Shown here: one piece after another, positions 20,787 to 29,044 of the stretch | Layout: every line of letters starts with the position of its first letter | How positions within the stretch are numbered: the first letter of the stretch is position 1 | Assembly: GCF_001267925.1 (NCBI RefSeq) | Contig: NZ_CP011409.1 | Span: 868,001-932,000 of the forward strand | Reading direction: 5' to 3' | From: Herbaspirillum hiltneri N3 | Lineage (GTDB): Bacteria; Pseudomonadota; Gammaproteobacteria; Burkholderiales; Burkholderiaceae_D | Length of the DNA: 64,000 bases | Program-made: the position numbers and the translations under genes | Notes under the pieces: model-generated | Told to the model about the DNA's origin: nothing | Database searches by the model: none | What the model saw: only the letters and a program-made list of their open reading frames with translations

Positions 20787-21251
20787 AAATGTCACGACGG
20801 CATTGACCGCCGCACCGCCCACCACCAGCCAGGCAAACAGCATTCCCCCCAGCAGCAGCGGACGCATGCCGGCGCGGCGCACCGATGACAGGTGCGTGGT
20901 CAGGCCCAGCGCGGCCATCGCCATCGCCAGCAGGAAGGTGTCGGCGTCGAGCAGGGCGCCGGTCGCGGCAGCCGGGATCGGCAGCAGCGAGTTCAGCGCC
21001 ACCATGCCGATGAAGGCGAAGGCAAACCACGGCACGCCGGCCAGGCGCGAGGTATTGGCGCTCTTCCCGGTAGCGGCCACGGCCCGGTCGCGCCGTACAT
21101 AAGCCGACAAGACCAGCAGGAACGGCGCCAGCATCATGACCCGCACCATCTTCGTGATCACGGCGGTGTTGGCGGTGCTGGTCATTGCGTTGTCCTGGGG
21201 CGATCGATTTTGTGGGGATATATTGTCACAATTAATAAAAATTTTCTCCAC
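20775..21251 (-). pseudogene. C-terminal remnant of a YeiH/UPF0324 putative sulfate exporter
   Basis: From about 21185 down, the frame matches the end of the YeiH family: TAVITKMVRVMMLAPFLLVL, PWFAFAFIGMVALNSLLPI, AMAALGLTTHLSSVRRAGMRPLLLG. The family is about 340-360 residues with ten or so membrane segments; only the last ~130 residues and about four segments remain. The preceding stretch (MEKIFINCDN...) does not match the family, and the AT-rich sequence beyond shows no upstream half. An ATG at 21185 could still make a 136-residue fragment, but a working transporter is unlikely. Confidence 0.65.
21222..21232. promoter_or_regulatory. Palindromic operator candidate, distal copy
   Basis: ATTGTCACAAT is a perfect palindrome around a central base, in AT-rich DNA at the broken end of the YeiH remnant. 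The same core recurs at 21432-21442, centre to centre 210 bp away. Confidence 0.5.
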
Positions 21252-21429
21252 ATTTGCAAATTATTTTGTCGCACCGGTTTGGTTCGATTTCCATTCTTTT
21301 GCACCAGCATGGATGCCTTCTGCTGCCTCGCCGCAGTGAATTCACGCCCTTTCATCTGTTCTTCCCGGTAAAAACCGATTGAAACTGTCCTGGCACAGGT
21401 ATTGCATTGTTTGTCGCAATTAGTATTTT

Positions 21430-21444
21430 AAATTGTCACAATTT
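21430..21444. promoter_or_regulatory. Palindromic operator candidate, proximal copy
   Basis: AAATTGTCACAATTT is a 15-bp perfect palindrome 66 bp before the ATG of the ABC binding-protein gene. The TTGT-n-ACAA shape suits GntR-type or similar dimeric regulators. No regulator gene is adjacent. Confidence 0.5.
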
Positions 21445-21509
21445 ACATTGCAGTCCATGCTCATTGTTTTGATGAGTTCCATCTTTGAATTACTTACGGG
21501 AGAGTCACC

Positions 21510-22568
21510 ATGCACCATCAAGTATCCGGCGCACAAGAAAAACTGCCGCGTTCGTCCGTCATGCGCACCGTCGTCGTGGCCGCCGGCCTGGCCTTGAGCC
21601 TGGCTTTCGCCGGCGCAGGTCAGGCACAAGCCCAGGCCAAACCGAAATTCAAGCTGGCCTATGCCAAGTGTGCGCACTGCATGTCGATGGCGCTGGTGCC
21701 TGAGCTGGCTAGGAATGTCGACATCGAAGGCATCAACTTCACCGCCGGCAGCGATGCGCTGACCGCGCTGGTGTCCAAGAGCGTGGACATCGCGCAGGTG
21801 ACTTACCTGTCCTTCGTCAGCGGCCTCGACAAGGGCTTCGACCTGGTGGCGGTATCGGGGCAGGTCAACGGCGGCTCTGAAATGCTGGTCGGCAAGGATA
21901 CTGCGCTGGCCTCCGACGACTGGGCCGGTCTGAAGAAACTGATCGCCGACTACAAGGCGCAGGGCAAGCCATTCCGCATTGCGGCCTCGCGCGGCAATGC
22001 GCAGGACTTGCACATGCGCGGCGAGCTGGCCCTGAACGGCATCAACCCGAACAAGGACGTGCAATTCGTCAACATCCCGAATCCATCCGATCACGCCGCA
22101 GCCCTGCAGCGCGGCGAAGTCGAGCTGATCTGCTCGGTCGAGCCGTTCGCTTCGCAGATCCGCATGACCGGCGTCGGCAAGCATTTTGCATTCCCCTACA
22201 AGCAGGCGGCCGGCCGTCTGACCAACCTGATCGTGACCCGTTCTGACGTGATCAAGGAACATCCGGCCGAAGTGAAGGAAACCGTCGCCGCCGTGGTGCG
22301 CCTGGTCGACAGCCTGCAAAAGGACAAGCAGGCCTGGGTCGCCAGCATCGTCAAGGGCACCGGTCTGGACAAGACCGTCGCCACCGAAGCGCTGAAGAAT
22401 TCCTATCCGGACTTCAAGATGTATCGTCAACAGACACAAGCCATCGGCGCCATGATGAAGGACCTCAAGTACATCTCCACCGACGTTTCGGCGCAGATCG
22501 ACAAGAACATGGACTACAGCTTCCTGATGGAAGTGACGAAGAAGCCGAAGTCCGAACTGGGTTATTGA
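21510..22568 (+). CDS. NMT1/SsuA-type ABC substrate-binding protein
   Basis: A 352-residue exported binding protein. The signal peptide (VVVAAGLALSLAFAGAGQAQAQA, cut near residue 44) is long because of a polar N-terminus. The mature part starts KPKFKLAYAKCAHCMSMALVPELA and has FRIAASRGNAQDLHMRGELALNG and LICSVEPFASQIR, typical of the nitrate/sulfonate/pyrimidine-precursor family. A CxxC pair at the presumed ligand pocket is unusual. GGGAGAG precedes the ATG. It heads an operon with permease, ATPase, a racemase-like enzyme and a hydantoinase, so its ligand is likely a cyclic ureide or related compound (inference). Confidence 0.87.
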   Translation: MHHQVSGAQEKLPRSSVMRTVVVAAGLALSLAFAGAGQAQAQAKPKFKLAYAKCAHCMSMALVPELARNVDIEGINFTAGSDALTALVSKSVDIAQVTYLSFVSGLDKGFDLVAVSGQVNGGSEMLVGKDTALASDDWAGLKKLIADYKAQGKPFRIAASRGNAQDLHMRGELALNGINPNKDVQFVNIPNPSDHAAALQRGEVELICSVEPFASQIRMTGVGKHFAFPYKQAAGRLTNLIVTRSDVIKEHPAEVKETVAAVVRLVDSLQKDKQAWVASIVKGTGLDKTVATEALKNSYPDFKMYRQQTQAIGAMMKDLKYISTDVSAQIDKNMDYSFLMEVTKKPKSELGY

Positions 22569-22614
22569 TTCAGGCGCAATGCTGATTTAACAGGATAGAA
22601 AGCAGGTGATCACT

Positions 22615-23430
22615 ATGAATGGTTTGATGCGCTCCTTGTCGGAGGCGAAGTGGCGATTCGCCGTACCGATTTTTCTGGTGCTGTTCTGGGAGGCGTTTTC
22701 CCGTTCGGGGGCGATTCCTGCCTCCTTGTTGCCGGCGCCGTCGCGCGTGTTCGCGACATGGACGGACTGGATCTTCGGCTACAGCGAAGCGGCCCAGGAT
22801 AGCAGCGGCCGCTGGATCTTCGACGCCATGGCCAGCTGCATGCGGGTCACCGCGGGTTACCTGATCGCGGCGGTTTCCGGCATCGCGCTGGGCGTGGCGA
22901 TCGGCTGGTGGCGCTGGGTCGAGCGCGCCATCGAACCGACGGTGCAGATGCTGCGTCCGATTCCGCCGGTGTCGTGGATTCCGCTGGCGATCATCTGGTT
23001 CGGCATCGCCAACAAGCCGGCGATCTTCCTGGTGTTCCTCGGCGCGTTCTTTCCCATCCTGATGAACACCGTGCACGGCGTCAAAACCTCCGACCGCAAC
23101 CTGCTGCGCGCAGCGGCGATGGCCGGCGCCAATCAGGGCCAGCTGTTGCGCTTCGTGATCCTGCCGGCGGCGATGCCGAGCATCTTCGCGGGCTTGCGCA
23201 TCGGCATCGGCAGCGCCTGGATGCTGACCGTGACGGCGGAGATGGTGGCGGTCAAGAGCGGTCTCGGCTACGCGCTGTGGGATTCGTATTATTTCCTGCG
23301 CTACGACCTGGTGATCGCGGCCATGATCAGCATCGGCTTGCTCGGCTATCTGGCCGACCTGATCCTCAAACTGATCATGAATTCGGTACTGCGCTGGCAA
23401 CACGTGGCGACGGTACAGGGCAAAGCGTAA
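22615..23430 (+). CDS. ABC transporter permease (SsuC/NitT type)
   Basis: A 271-residue inner-membrane permease. It opens with a hydrophobic segment (FAVPIFLVLFWEAFSRSG) and has IRPIPPVSWIPLAIIWFGI-like text near residue 120 (LRPIPPVSWIPLAIIWFG) and the coupling loop AAAMAGANQGQLLRFVILPAAMPSIFAGLRIGIGSAW. About six membrane segments are visible. A GTG at 22606 is possible but leaves no room for a ribosome site; AGCAGG before the ATG at 22615 fits better. It partners with the flanking binding protein and ATPase. Confidence 0.9.
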   Translation: MNGLMRSLSEAKWRFAVPIFLVLFWEAFSRSGAIPASLLPAPSRVFATWTDWIFGYSEAAQDSSGRWIFDAMASCMRVTAGYLIAAVSGIALGVAIGWWRWVERAIEPTVQMLRPIPPVSWIPLAIIWFGIANKPAIFLVFLGAFFPILMNTVHGVKTSDRNLLRAAAMAGANQGQLLRFVILPAAMPSIFAGLRIGIGSAWMLTVTAEMVAVKSGLGYALWDSYYFLRYDLVIAAMISIGLLGYLADLILKLIMNSVLRWQHVATVQGKA

Positions 23431-23440
23431 GGAGAACAGC

Positions 23441-24247
23441 ATGGCATTCATCGAACTCAATAATATCGTCAAGGTCTTCAAGGATAAAAAACGCAAGGAC
23501 AAGAATAGCGGCGGCGATATGCTCGCCATCGACAACGTCACGCTGAGCCTGGGGAAGAAGGAATTCCTCTGCTTGCTGGGTCCGTCCGGTTGCGGCAAGT
23601 CGACGCTGCTGAACATGATCGCGGGCTTCGAACATCCGACCTCGGGCAGCGTGACCGTCGACGGCAAGCCGATCACCGGTCCCGGCGCCGACCGCGGCAT
23701 GGTGTTCCAGCAGGCTAACCTGATGCCGTGGCTGCCGGTGTGGGACAACATCGCATTCTCGCTCAAGCTGCAGGGAAAGAGTGCCGCCGAACGCCGCGCC
23801 GCGGCTCAGCCGTTCATCGAGACGGTCAAGCTCAAGGGCTTTGAAAACCACTTTCCGGCCGAGCTTTCCGGCGGCATGGCGCAGCGCGTCGGCATCGCCC
23901 GCGCCCTGTTGCAGAATCCGTCAGTGATCCTGATGGATGAGCCGTTTGCCGCGCTCGATGCGCAGACCAAGATGGAAATGCAGGAAGAGCTGGTCACGCT
24001 GTGGCAGCGTTATGAGGGTACGATCGTGTTCGTCACGCACAGCGTTGACGAGGCGCTGGTGCTGGCGACCAAGGTTGCCGTCATGACGCATCGTCCGGGC
24101 CGCATCCGCGACCTGATCGACATCGACCTGGCGCGGCCGCGCGACACCACCACCGCCGAATTCAACCAATACAAACGCCATGTGCTGAGCCTGATCCGCG
24201 AGGAATCCGCGCTGGCCCATGCCGACGCCATCAAGCTGGCGGCATAG
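23441..24247 (+). CDS. ABC transporter ATP-binding protein (SsuB/NitT type)
   Basis: A 268-residue ATPase with Walker [11 protein letters not shown]-loop FQQANLMPW, signature LSGGMAQRV, Walker [13 protein letters not shown] and switch histidine in FVTHSVDEA. The family energises import of nitrate, sulfonates, taurine or pyrimidine-like compounds. AAGGAGAAC lies just upstream. A lysine-rich insert near residues 12-22 ([14 protein letters not shown]) between the first strands is a local peculiarity. It is the third gene of the five-gene operon. Confidence 0.92.
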   Translation: MAFIELNNIVKVFKDKKRKDKNSGGDMLAIDNVTLSLGKKEFLCLLGPSGCGKSTLLNMIAGFEHPTSGSVTVDGKPITGPGADRGMVFQQANLMPWLPVWDNIAFSLKLQGKSAAERRAAAQPFIETVKLKGFENHFPAELSGGMAQRVGIARALLQNPSVILMDEPFAALDAQTKMEMQEELVTLWQRYEGTIVFVTHSVDEALVLATKVAVMTHRPGRIRDLIDIDLARPRDTTTAEFNQYKRHVLSLIREESALAHADAIKLAA

Positions 24248-24264
24248 ATTTCAAGGAAACCATC

Positions 24265-24993
24265 ATGACTCAACGTACCCTGCTCGGCATGCTGACGCCG
24301 TCCTCCAACACCACGTTGGAGCCGGTCACCACCGCGATGATCGCGGACATTCCCGAAGCCAGCGCCCACTTCGGCCGCTTCCGCGTGACCGAGATCGCCT
24401 TGTCGAATCAGGCGCTGGCGCAATTCGACGACAGCGAGATCCTGCGCGCCGCCGAGTTGCTGGCGCACGCCAAGGTGCAGAGCATAGGCTGGAACGGCAC
24501 CTCGTCGGGCTGGCTCGGCTTCGACGCCGACGAACGCCTGTGCCGCCGCATCACCGAAGCGACCGGCATTCCGGCATGCACGTCGGTATTGGCATTGAAC
24601 GAGATTTTCGACATCACCGGCGTCAAGCGCTTCGGCCTGGTGACGCCTTACCTCGACGACGTCCAGGCCGCCATCATCAGGAACTACGCCGCCTCCGGCA
24701 TGGAGTGCATCGCCGAGCGCCATCTGCGCAAGCAGGACAATTTCTCGTTCTCCGAAGTCGGCGCCGACGAGTTGCGCGCCATGGTGCGCGAGGTCGCCAG
24801 GGAAAAGCCGCAGGCCATCACCATCTTCTGCACCAACCTGCGCGGTGCGCCGCTGGTGGAAGAGCTGGAGCGCGAGGTCGGCATCCCGATCTATGACACG
24901 ATTTCCACCGTGGTGTGGAAGTCGCTCAGGCAGGCCGGATCGGATCCGTCGCGCATCCGCGGCTGGGGCAGCCTGTTCCGCGACGTCGCGTAA
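24265..24993 (+). CDS. Asp/Glu racemase superfamily protein (maleate isomerase/arylmalonate decarboxylase-like)
   Basis: A 242-residue enzyme. It begins LLGMLTPSSNTTLEPVT, as in maleate cis-trans isomerases, and has paired catalytic cysteines in IPACTSVLA (near residue 112) and IFCTNLRGAPL (near 190). The two-cysteine arrangement supports proton abstraction on either face of the substrate, as in isomerases and racemases. It sits between the ABC ATPase and a hydantoinase-like amidohydrolase, so racemisation of a hydantoin-like substrate or isomerisation of a downstream diacid are both possible. Confidence 0.82.
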   Translation: MTQRTLLGMLTPSSNTTLEPVTTAMIADIPEASAHFGRFRVTEIALSNQALAQFDDSEILRAAELLAHAKVQSIGWNGTSSGWLGFDADERLCRRITEATGIPACTSVLALNEIFDITGVKRFGLVTPYLDDVQAAIIRNYAASGMECIAERHLRKQDNFSFSEVGADELRAMVREVAREKPQAITIFCTNLRGAPLVEELEREVGIPIYDTISTVVWKSLRQAGSDPSRIRGWGSLFRDVA

Positions 24994-25006
24994 GGACGGT
25001 CGCGAC

Positions 25007-26425
25007 ATGGAAGATTTTGATCTGGTAATCCGCAACGGCACCGTCGCCACCGCATCCGACATCATGCAGTGCGATGTCGGCATCGCCGGCGGCAAGGTCG
25101 TGGCGATGGGGCGCAATCTTGCGTCCGGCAAACGCGAGATCGATGCCGCCGGCAAGCTGGTGCTGCCGGGCGGCGTCGACAGCCATTGCCATCTCGACCA
25201 GCCGATGGAAGAGGGGTTGGAGATGGCCGACGATTTCCGCAGCGGCACGATCTCGGCGGCGTGCGGCGGCACCACGACGGTGATTCCGTTTGCTGCCCAG
25301 GCCAAGGGACAGTCGCTGCGCGCCGCGGTGGAGGACTATCATCGCCGCGCCGAGGGCAAGGCGGTGATCGACTACGCCTTCCACATGATCGTCAGCGACC
25401 CGACCGAGAAAGTCCTGAAGGAAGAGTTGCCGCAACTGATCAGCGAAGGCTACACCTCCTTCAAGATCTACATGACCTACGACGATCTCAAGCTCAATGA
25501 CAGGCAGATCATCGACGTGCTGGCCATCGCGCGGCGCGAGGGTGCGATGGTGATGATTCATGCTGAAAACGCCGACTGCATCGCATGGCTCACGGAGCAA
25601 CTGGAAGACGCCGGATTGACCGCGCCGAAGTACCATGCGACTTCACGGCCGATGCTGGTCGAGCGCGAAGCGACGCATCGCGCGATCGCACTGTCAGAGC
25701 TGGTCGACGTGCCGATCCTGATCGTGCACGTCTCGGGCAAGGAAGCCATCGAGCAAATCCGCTGGGCGCATGGTCATGGCCTGCGCATCTACGCCGAGAC
25801 CTGCCCGCAGTATTTCATGCTGACGGCGGATGACCTTGACCAGGAGGGCTATCACGGCGCCAAGTGCATCTGCAGCCCGCCGCCGCGCGACAAGGAGAAC
25901 CAGCAATACATCTGGGACGGCCTGGCCAACGGCTTGTTCACGGTGTTCTCATCGGACCATGCGCCGTTTCGCTACGCCGATCCCAAGGGCAAGATGCCGG
26001 GCGGGAAGGAAGTGCCGTTCCGCTACATCCCGAACGGCACGCCGGGACTGGAGACGCGCCTGCCGCTCCTGTTCTCGGAGGGCGTCGGCAAGGGCCGCAT
26101 CGACCTCAATCGTTTCGTCGCACTGACGGCGACCGATCCGGCCAAGATGTACGGCCTGTATCCGCAGAAGGGCACGATCGCCATCGGCGGCGACGCCGAC
26201 ATCGCGATCTGGGATCCGCACAAGGAAGTCGTGATCGCCAACGATAACCTGCATCACAACGTCGACTACACGCCGTATGAAGGCGTGGCGGTGACCGGCT
26301 GGCCGGTGGTCACGCTGTCGCGCGGCGAGGTGGTGTATGACGGCAAGGAGCCGCAAGGTGCCGCCGGTCGCGGCGAGTTTCTGAAGTGCGGTTTGCCGGA
26401 TCCGGCGCGTCCGCGCAAGCGCTGA
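25007..26425 (+). CDS. Dihydropyrimidinase/D-hydantoinase-type amidohydrolase
   Basis: A 472-residue cyclic amidohydrolase. Metal ligands are clear: VDSHCHLDQP (HxH), the lysine to be carboxylated in TSFKIYMTYDD, MIHAEN, LIVHVSG and the aspartate in SSDHAPF. It opens five- or six-membered cyclic diamides such as dihydrouracil or hydantoins. The frame opens earlier, but ATG 25007 follows AAGGAC at the right distance and matches the family start (DFDLVIRNGTVATASD). No N-carbamoyl amidohydrolase is in the operon, so the next step must be encoded elsewhere. A strong terminator follows. Confidence 0.88.
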   Translation: MEDFDLVIRNGTVATASDIMQCDVGIAGGKVVAMGRNLASGKREIDAAGKLVLPGGVDSHCHLDQPMEEGLEMADDFRSGTISAACGGTTTVIPFAAQAKGQSLRAAVEDYHRRAEGKAVIDYAFHMIVSDPTEKVLKEELPQLISEGYTSFKIYMTYDDLKLNDRQIIDVLAIARREGAMVMIHAENADCIAWLTEQLEDAGLTAPKYHATSRPMLVEREATHRAIALSELVDVPILIVHVSGKEAIEQIRWAHGHGLRIYAETCPQYFMLTADDLDQEGYHGAKCICSPPPRDKENQQYIWDGLANGLFTVFSSDHAPFRYADPKGKMPGGKEVPFRYIPNGTPGLETRLPLLFSEGVGKGRIDLNRFVALTATDPAKMYGLYPQKGTIAIGGDADIAIWDPHKEVVIANDNLHHNVDYTPYEGVAVTGWPVVTLSRGEVVYDGKEPQGAAGRGEFLKCGLPDPARPRKR

Positions 26426-26528
26426 TGCGGCGCTGATTTGATCGGCGGCGAATTGCATGGGATCGCATGGGATTGCAGGGATTGCATGCGTGCCACGTGC
26501 AGCACGCGCGTCGAAAGTAAACGATAAG

Positions 26529-26566
26529 CAGTCGCAATACAGCGTGTTGCGACTGTGGTTTTTTAT
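26529..26566 (+). terminator. Intrinsic terminator of the ABC/hydantoinase operon
   Basis: CAGTCGCAA and TTGCGACTG form a perfect 9-bp stem with a nine-base loop, followed by TGG and six Ts. It lies about 100 bp after the amidohydrolase stop. The sequence between (26435-26510) has short imperfect GCATGGGAT/TTGCA repeats and no gene. Confidence 0.85.
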
Positions 26567-26723
26567 CTGATAATTCCATCTTATTTGCCGTTCTTCCGCG
26601 TTTGTTCCGTATTTGCCCCCGTTCTCATCCGTTTTCCGATTGCTTGTCCTGAAGGCATGGTGCTAGCATCAGGCCCGACGCAAACCATCGCAGCCTGCGT
26701 CAGAATTCAATGACGAGATCTCT

Positions 26724-27437
26724 ATGAAAAAATACATCTTGATGGCAACCGTGGCCGTCCACGGATTGCTGGGGGTACAGTCGGCATTTGCCGCCGGTGC
26801 AATGAATGTCGACGACGCACAAGTCCTCGGCGCCAACAAATGCCAACTGGAAGCCTGGGGCAAATTCAATCGCGACGGCACCGAGCGCTGGCTCAATCCA
26901 TCGTGCAACCTGACCGGCAATCTGGAAGTGTCGTGGGGCAATTCCTGGCAACGCGACGGCACCGGGATGTACCTGGCCAACAGCCAGTTGCAGGGCAAGA
27001 CCGTGTTCCGCGAAATGTCGCCCGACGGTTATGGTGTAGGCATGCTGGCTGGCGCAGTGCGCCAGACCGACAGTGGCGACGACGGCCGCCGGCGCTCGTG
27101 GAATGTCTATTCCAAGTTGCTGACCTCGTTCTCGTTCAAGGAAGATGCGGTGCTGCTGCACACCAATCTGGGCGCCATCCGCAAGGGCAAGGAGCAGACC
27201 ACGCGCCTGACCTGGGGTCTCGGCAACGAGACCAGGCTGATCGACCGGCTCTCGTTCATCGGGGAAGTGTTCGGCGAGAACAAGGGCAAGCCGTCCTACC
27301 AGGCCGGTGTGCGCGCAACGCTGGTACCGGAACATGTGGAACTTGACCTGACTTACGGCAATACCTTCGGAGCCGATACGCGCGGCCGCTATGTCGTGCT
27401 GGGACTGCGTTTCATCACGCCAGAACTGAAACGCTGA
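26724..27437 (+). CDS. Exported protein, probable outer-membrane beta-barrel
   Basis: A 237-residue protein with a signal peptide (MKKYILMATVAVHGLLGVQSAFA, cut before AGAMNVDD). The mature part alternates polar and hydrophobic residues in short strands (NLEVSWGNSW, SWNVYSKLLTSFSF, VELDLTYGNTF) and ends RGRYVVLGLRFITPELKR, consistent with a small barrel. I do not recognise a named family. It is a single gene between two hairpins, so it is probably transcribed alone. Confidence 0.7.
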   Translation: MKKYILMATVAVHGLLGVQSAFAAGAMNVDDAQVLGANKCQLEAWGKFNRDGTERWLNPSCNLTGNLEVSWGNSWQRDGTGMYLANSQLQGKTVFREMSPDGYGVGMLAGAVRQTDSGDDGRRRSWNVYSKLLTSFSFKEDAVLLHTNLGAIRKGKEQTTRLTWGLGNETRLIDRLSFIGEVFGENKGKPSYQAGVRATLVPEHVELDLTYGNTFGADTRGRYVVLGLRFITPELKR

Positions 27438-27448
27438 GGCGATTTTCT

Positions 27449-27472
27449 CATTCCGGCTCTTTTGCCGGAATG
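27449..27472 (+). terminator. Hairpin after the outer-membrane protein gene
   Basis: CATTCCGGC and GCCGGAATG form a perfect 9-bp stem with loop TCTTTT, 11 bases after the stop. Only ACATCGTTT follows, so the T run is poor. Confidence 0.55.
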
Positions 27473-27547
27473 ACATCGTTTCCGGAGAAGACGCCTGGCC
27501 GTGTGCCGTCTCGTGTTAAATTACGTCTTGTGCTTGCAGCAACATGC

Positions 27548-27652
27548 AAGAGCAGCTAACAAAACCTTCGCAGTTTTTCCCGCTCGCGATTTCTTCATTG
27601 CGCATCCGCGGCCCGGCCCGTCGGACTTCGCGCTGTTTTGTTAGCTGCTCTT
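27548..27652. repeat. 17-bp perfect inverted repeat around 71 bp, in the leader of the CNNM gene
   Basis: AAGAGCAGCTAACAAAA (27548-27564) is the exact reverse complement of 27636-27652, forty bases before the downstream TTG start. A second, smaller hairpin, CTTGCA/TGCAAG (27533-27550), shares bases with the left arm, so the two stems cannot form together. This resembles a switch-like leader, but no known riboswitch consensus is visible. Confidence 0.6.
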
Positions 27653-27692
27653 CGGCAGGCGCACTTTCTTTACTACTCAATAGGTACCCTCG

Positions 27693-29024
27693 TTGGAAAA
27701 CATCTTGCTGATCGTCGCGGCCCTCTTTCTGGTCGCGCTGAACGGTTTTTTCGTCGCAGCAGAATTCGGTCTGGTCAAACTGCGCCAGACCCGCATCAGA
27801 GCCATCGTCAAGACGCAGGGCTTGCGCGGCCGCATACTGGCGACTGTCCATAATCAACTCGACGCCTACCTGTCGGCCTGCCAGCTCGGCATCACGCTGG
27901 CGTCGCTGGGCTTGGGCTGGATCGGCGAACCCGCCTTCGCCAGCCTGCTCGAACCCCTGTTCGCCTTGCTCGGCGTGAGTTCGCTGGAGCTGATCCACGG
28001 CGTGTCCTTCGTCTTCGCCTTCGTGATCATTTCCTTCCTGCACATCGTGGTCGGCGAGCTGGCGCCGAAGTCGATGGCGATCCGCAACCCGGAGCGCATC
28101 GGCCTGTGGTGCGCGATGCCGCTGTACGGTTTTTACTGGATGATGTACCCGGCGATCTGGCTGCTCAACCTGAGCGCCAACTGGGTGTTGCGCGTGACCG
28201 GCCTGGGCGGCGTGCACGGGCACGATTCCCACTATTCCTCGGACGAGCTCAAGCTGATCCTGCGCTCCGGCGGCAAGACCGGCAAGTTCACGCCGCAGGA
28301 GTGGAGCGTGCTGGCGCAGTCGCTCGACTTCGGCGACCTCAAGGTGATGGACCTGATGCGCCCGGCCAACGAGATTGTCGCGCTGAGCGCGGCCAATACG
28401 CATGATGAAAACATGCAGATCATTTACCGCAACCGTTTCAGCCGCTATCCGTATTTCGACGCCGGGCAGCAGGAAGTGCTGGGACTGTTGCATCTGAAGG
28501 ATGTCTTCATCGCGCAGCAGGACGGCAAGGCCATTGTCGACCTGCGCCATTACCTGCGTCCGGTGCAGTACATTTCACCGAGCCTGTCGGCGCAGGAGTT
28601 GCTGCGCCGTTTCCGCACCGGCTCGCCGCATTTTGCGATCATCGGGCGCAAGGGGCAGGCGCCGCTGGGCTTTGTCACGCTGGACAATCTGCTGAGCGTG
28701 CTGGTGGGCGAGATCCGCGATGAGTTCCGTCACACCTCCAATGAGTGGACGCGGCAGGATGACGGCACGTTGCTGGGCAAGGGCAGCCTGCCTATCGTGA
28801 CGCTGGAGCACATGCTGGGCATCGATTTCGAGTATGACGAGACGGTCGATTCGGTTGGCGGACTGGTCATGGAGAAGCTGGGTGAAGTGCCGAAGGAAGG
28901 GCAGAAGGTGGAGTTTCATGCTTTTGACATCGTGGTCAAGAAGATGAAGGGGCCGAAGATTTTGTTGGTTAAGGTTTATCCCAAGATGCAGGATGGGGAG
29001 TGGGTGGGGGAGATGGAGGGATAG
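27693..29024 (+). CDS. CNNM/CBS-domain membrane protein (HlyC/CorC family)
   Basis: A 443-residue protein. Residues 1-200 form the DUF21 (CNNM) membrane domain (VALNGFFVAAEFGLVKLRQTRI, QLGITLASLGLGWIGEPA). A CBS pair follows at about 210-335 (VMDLMRPANEIVALS, FAIIGRKGQAPLGFVTLDNLL), then a C-terminal CorC_HlyC domain. Relatives export or sense magnesium or cobalt ions. The start is TTG: it matches the family N-terminus, and TAGGT lies at the right distance, with no ATG nearby. The leader has an unusual inverted repeat, and the palindromic repeat A follows the stop. Confidence 0.85.
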   Translation: MENILLIVAALFLVALNGFFVAAEFGLVKLRQTRIRAIVKTQGLRGRILATVHNQLDAYLSACQLGITLASLGLGWIGEPAFASLLEPLFALLGVSSLELIHGVSFVFAFVIISFLHIVVGELAPKSMAIRNPERIGLWCAMPLYGFYWMMYPAIWLLNLSANWVLRVTGLGGVHGHDSHYSSDELKLILRSGGKTGKFTPQEWSVLAQSLDFGDLKVMDLMRPANEIVALSAANTHDENMQIIYRNRFSRYPYFDAGQQEVLGLLHLKDVFIAQQDGKAIVDLRHYLRPVQYISPSLSAQELLRRFRTGSPHFAIIGRKGQAPLGFVTLDNLLSVLVGEIRDEFRHTSNEWTRQDDGTLLGKGSLPIVTLEHMLGIDFEYDETVDSVGGLVMEKLGEVPKEGQKVEFHAFDIVVKKMKGPKILLVKVYPKMQDGEWVGEMEG

Positions 29025-29044
29025 TTGTTTTGCCTCTTTGTGTT

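Noticed and set aside
27548..27652. Integron attC site in the leader of the CNNM gene
   Set aside because: The arms contain TAAC/GTTA, but they do not fit the RYYYAAC/GTTRRRY core and no integrase is near.
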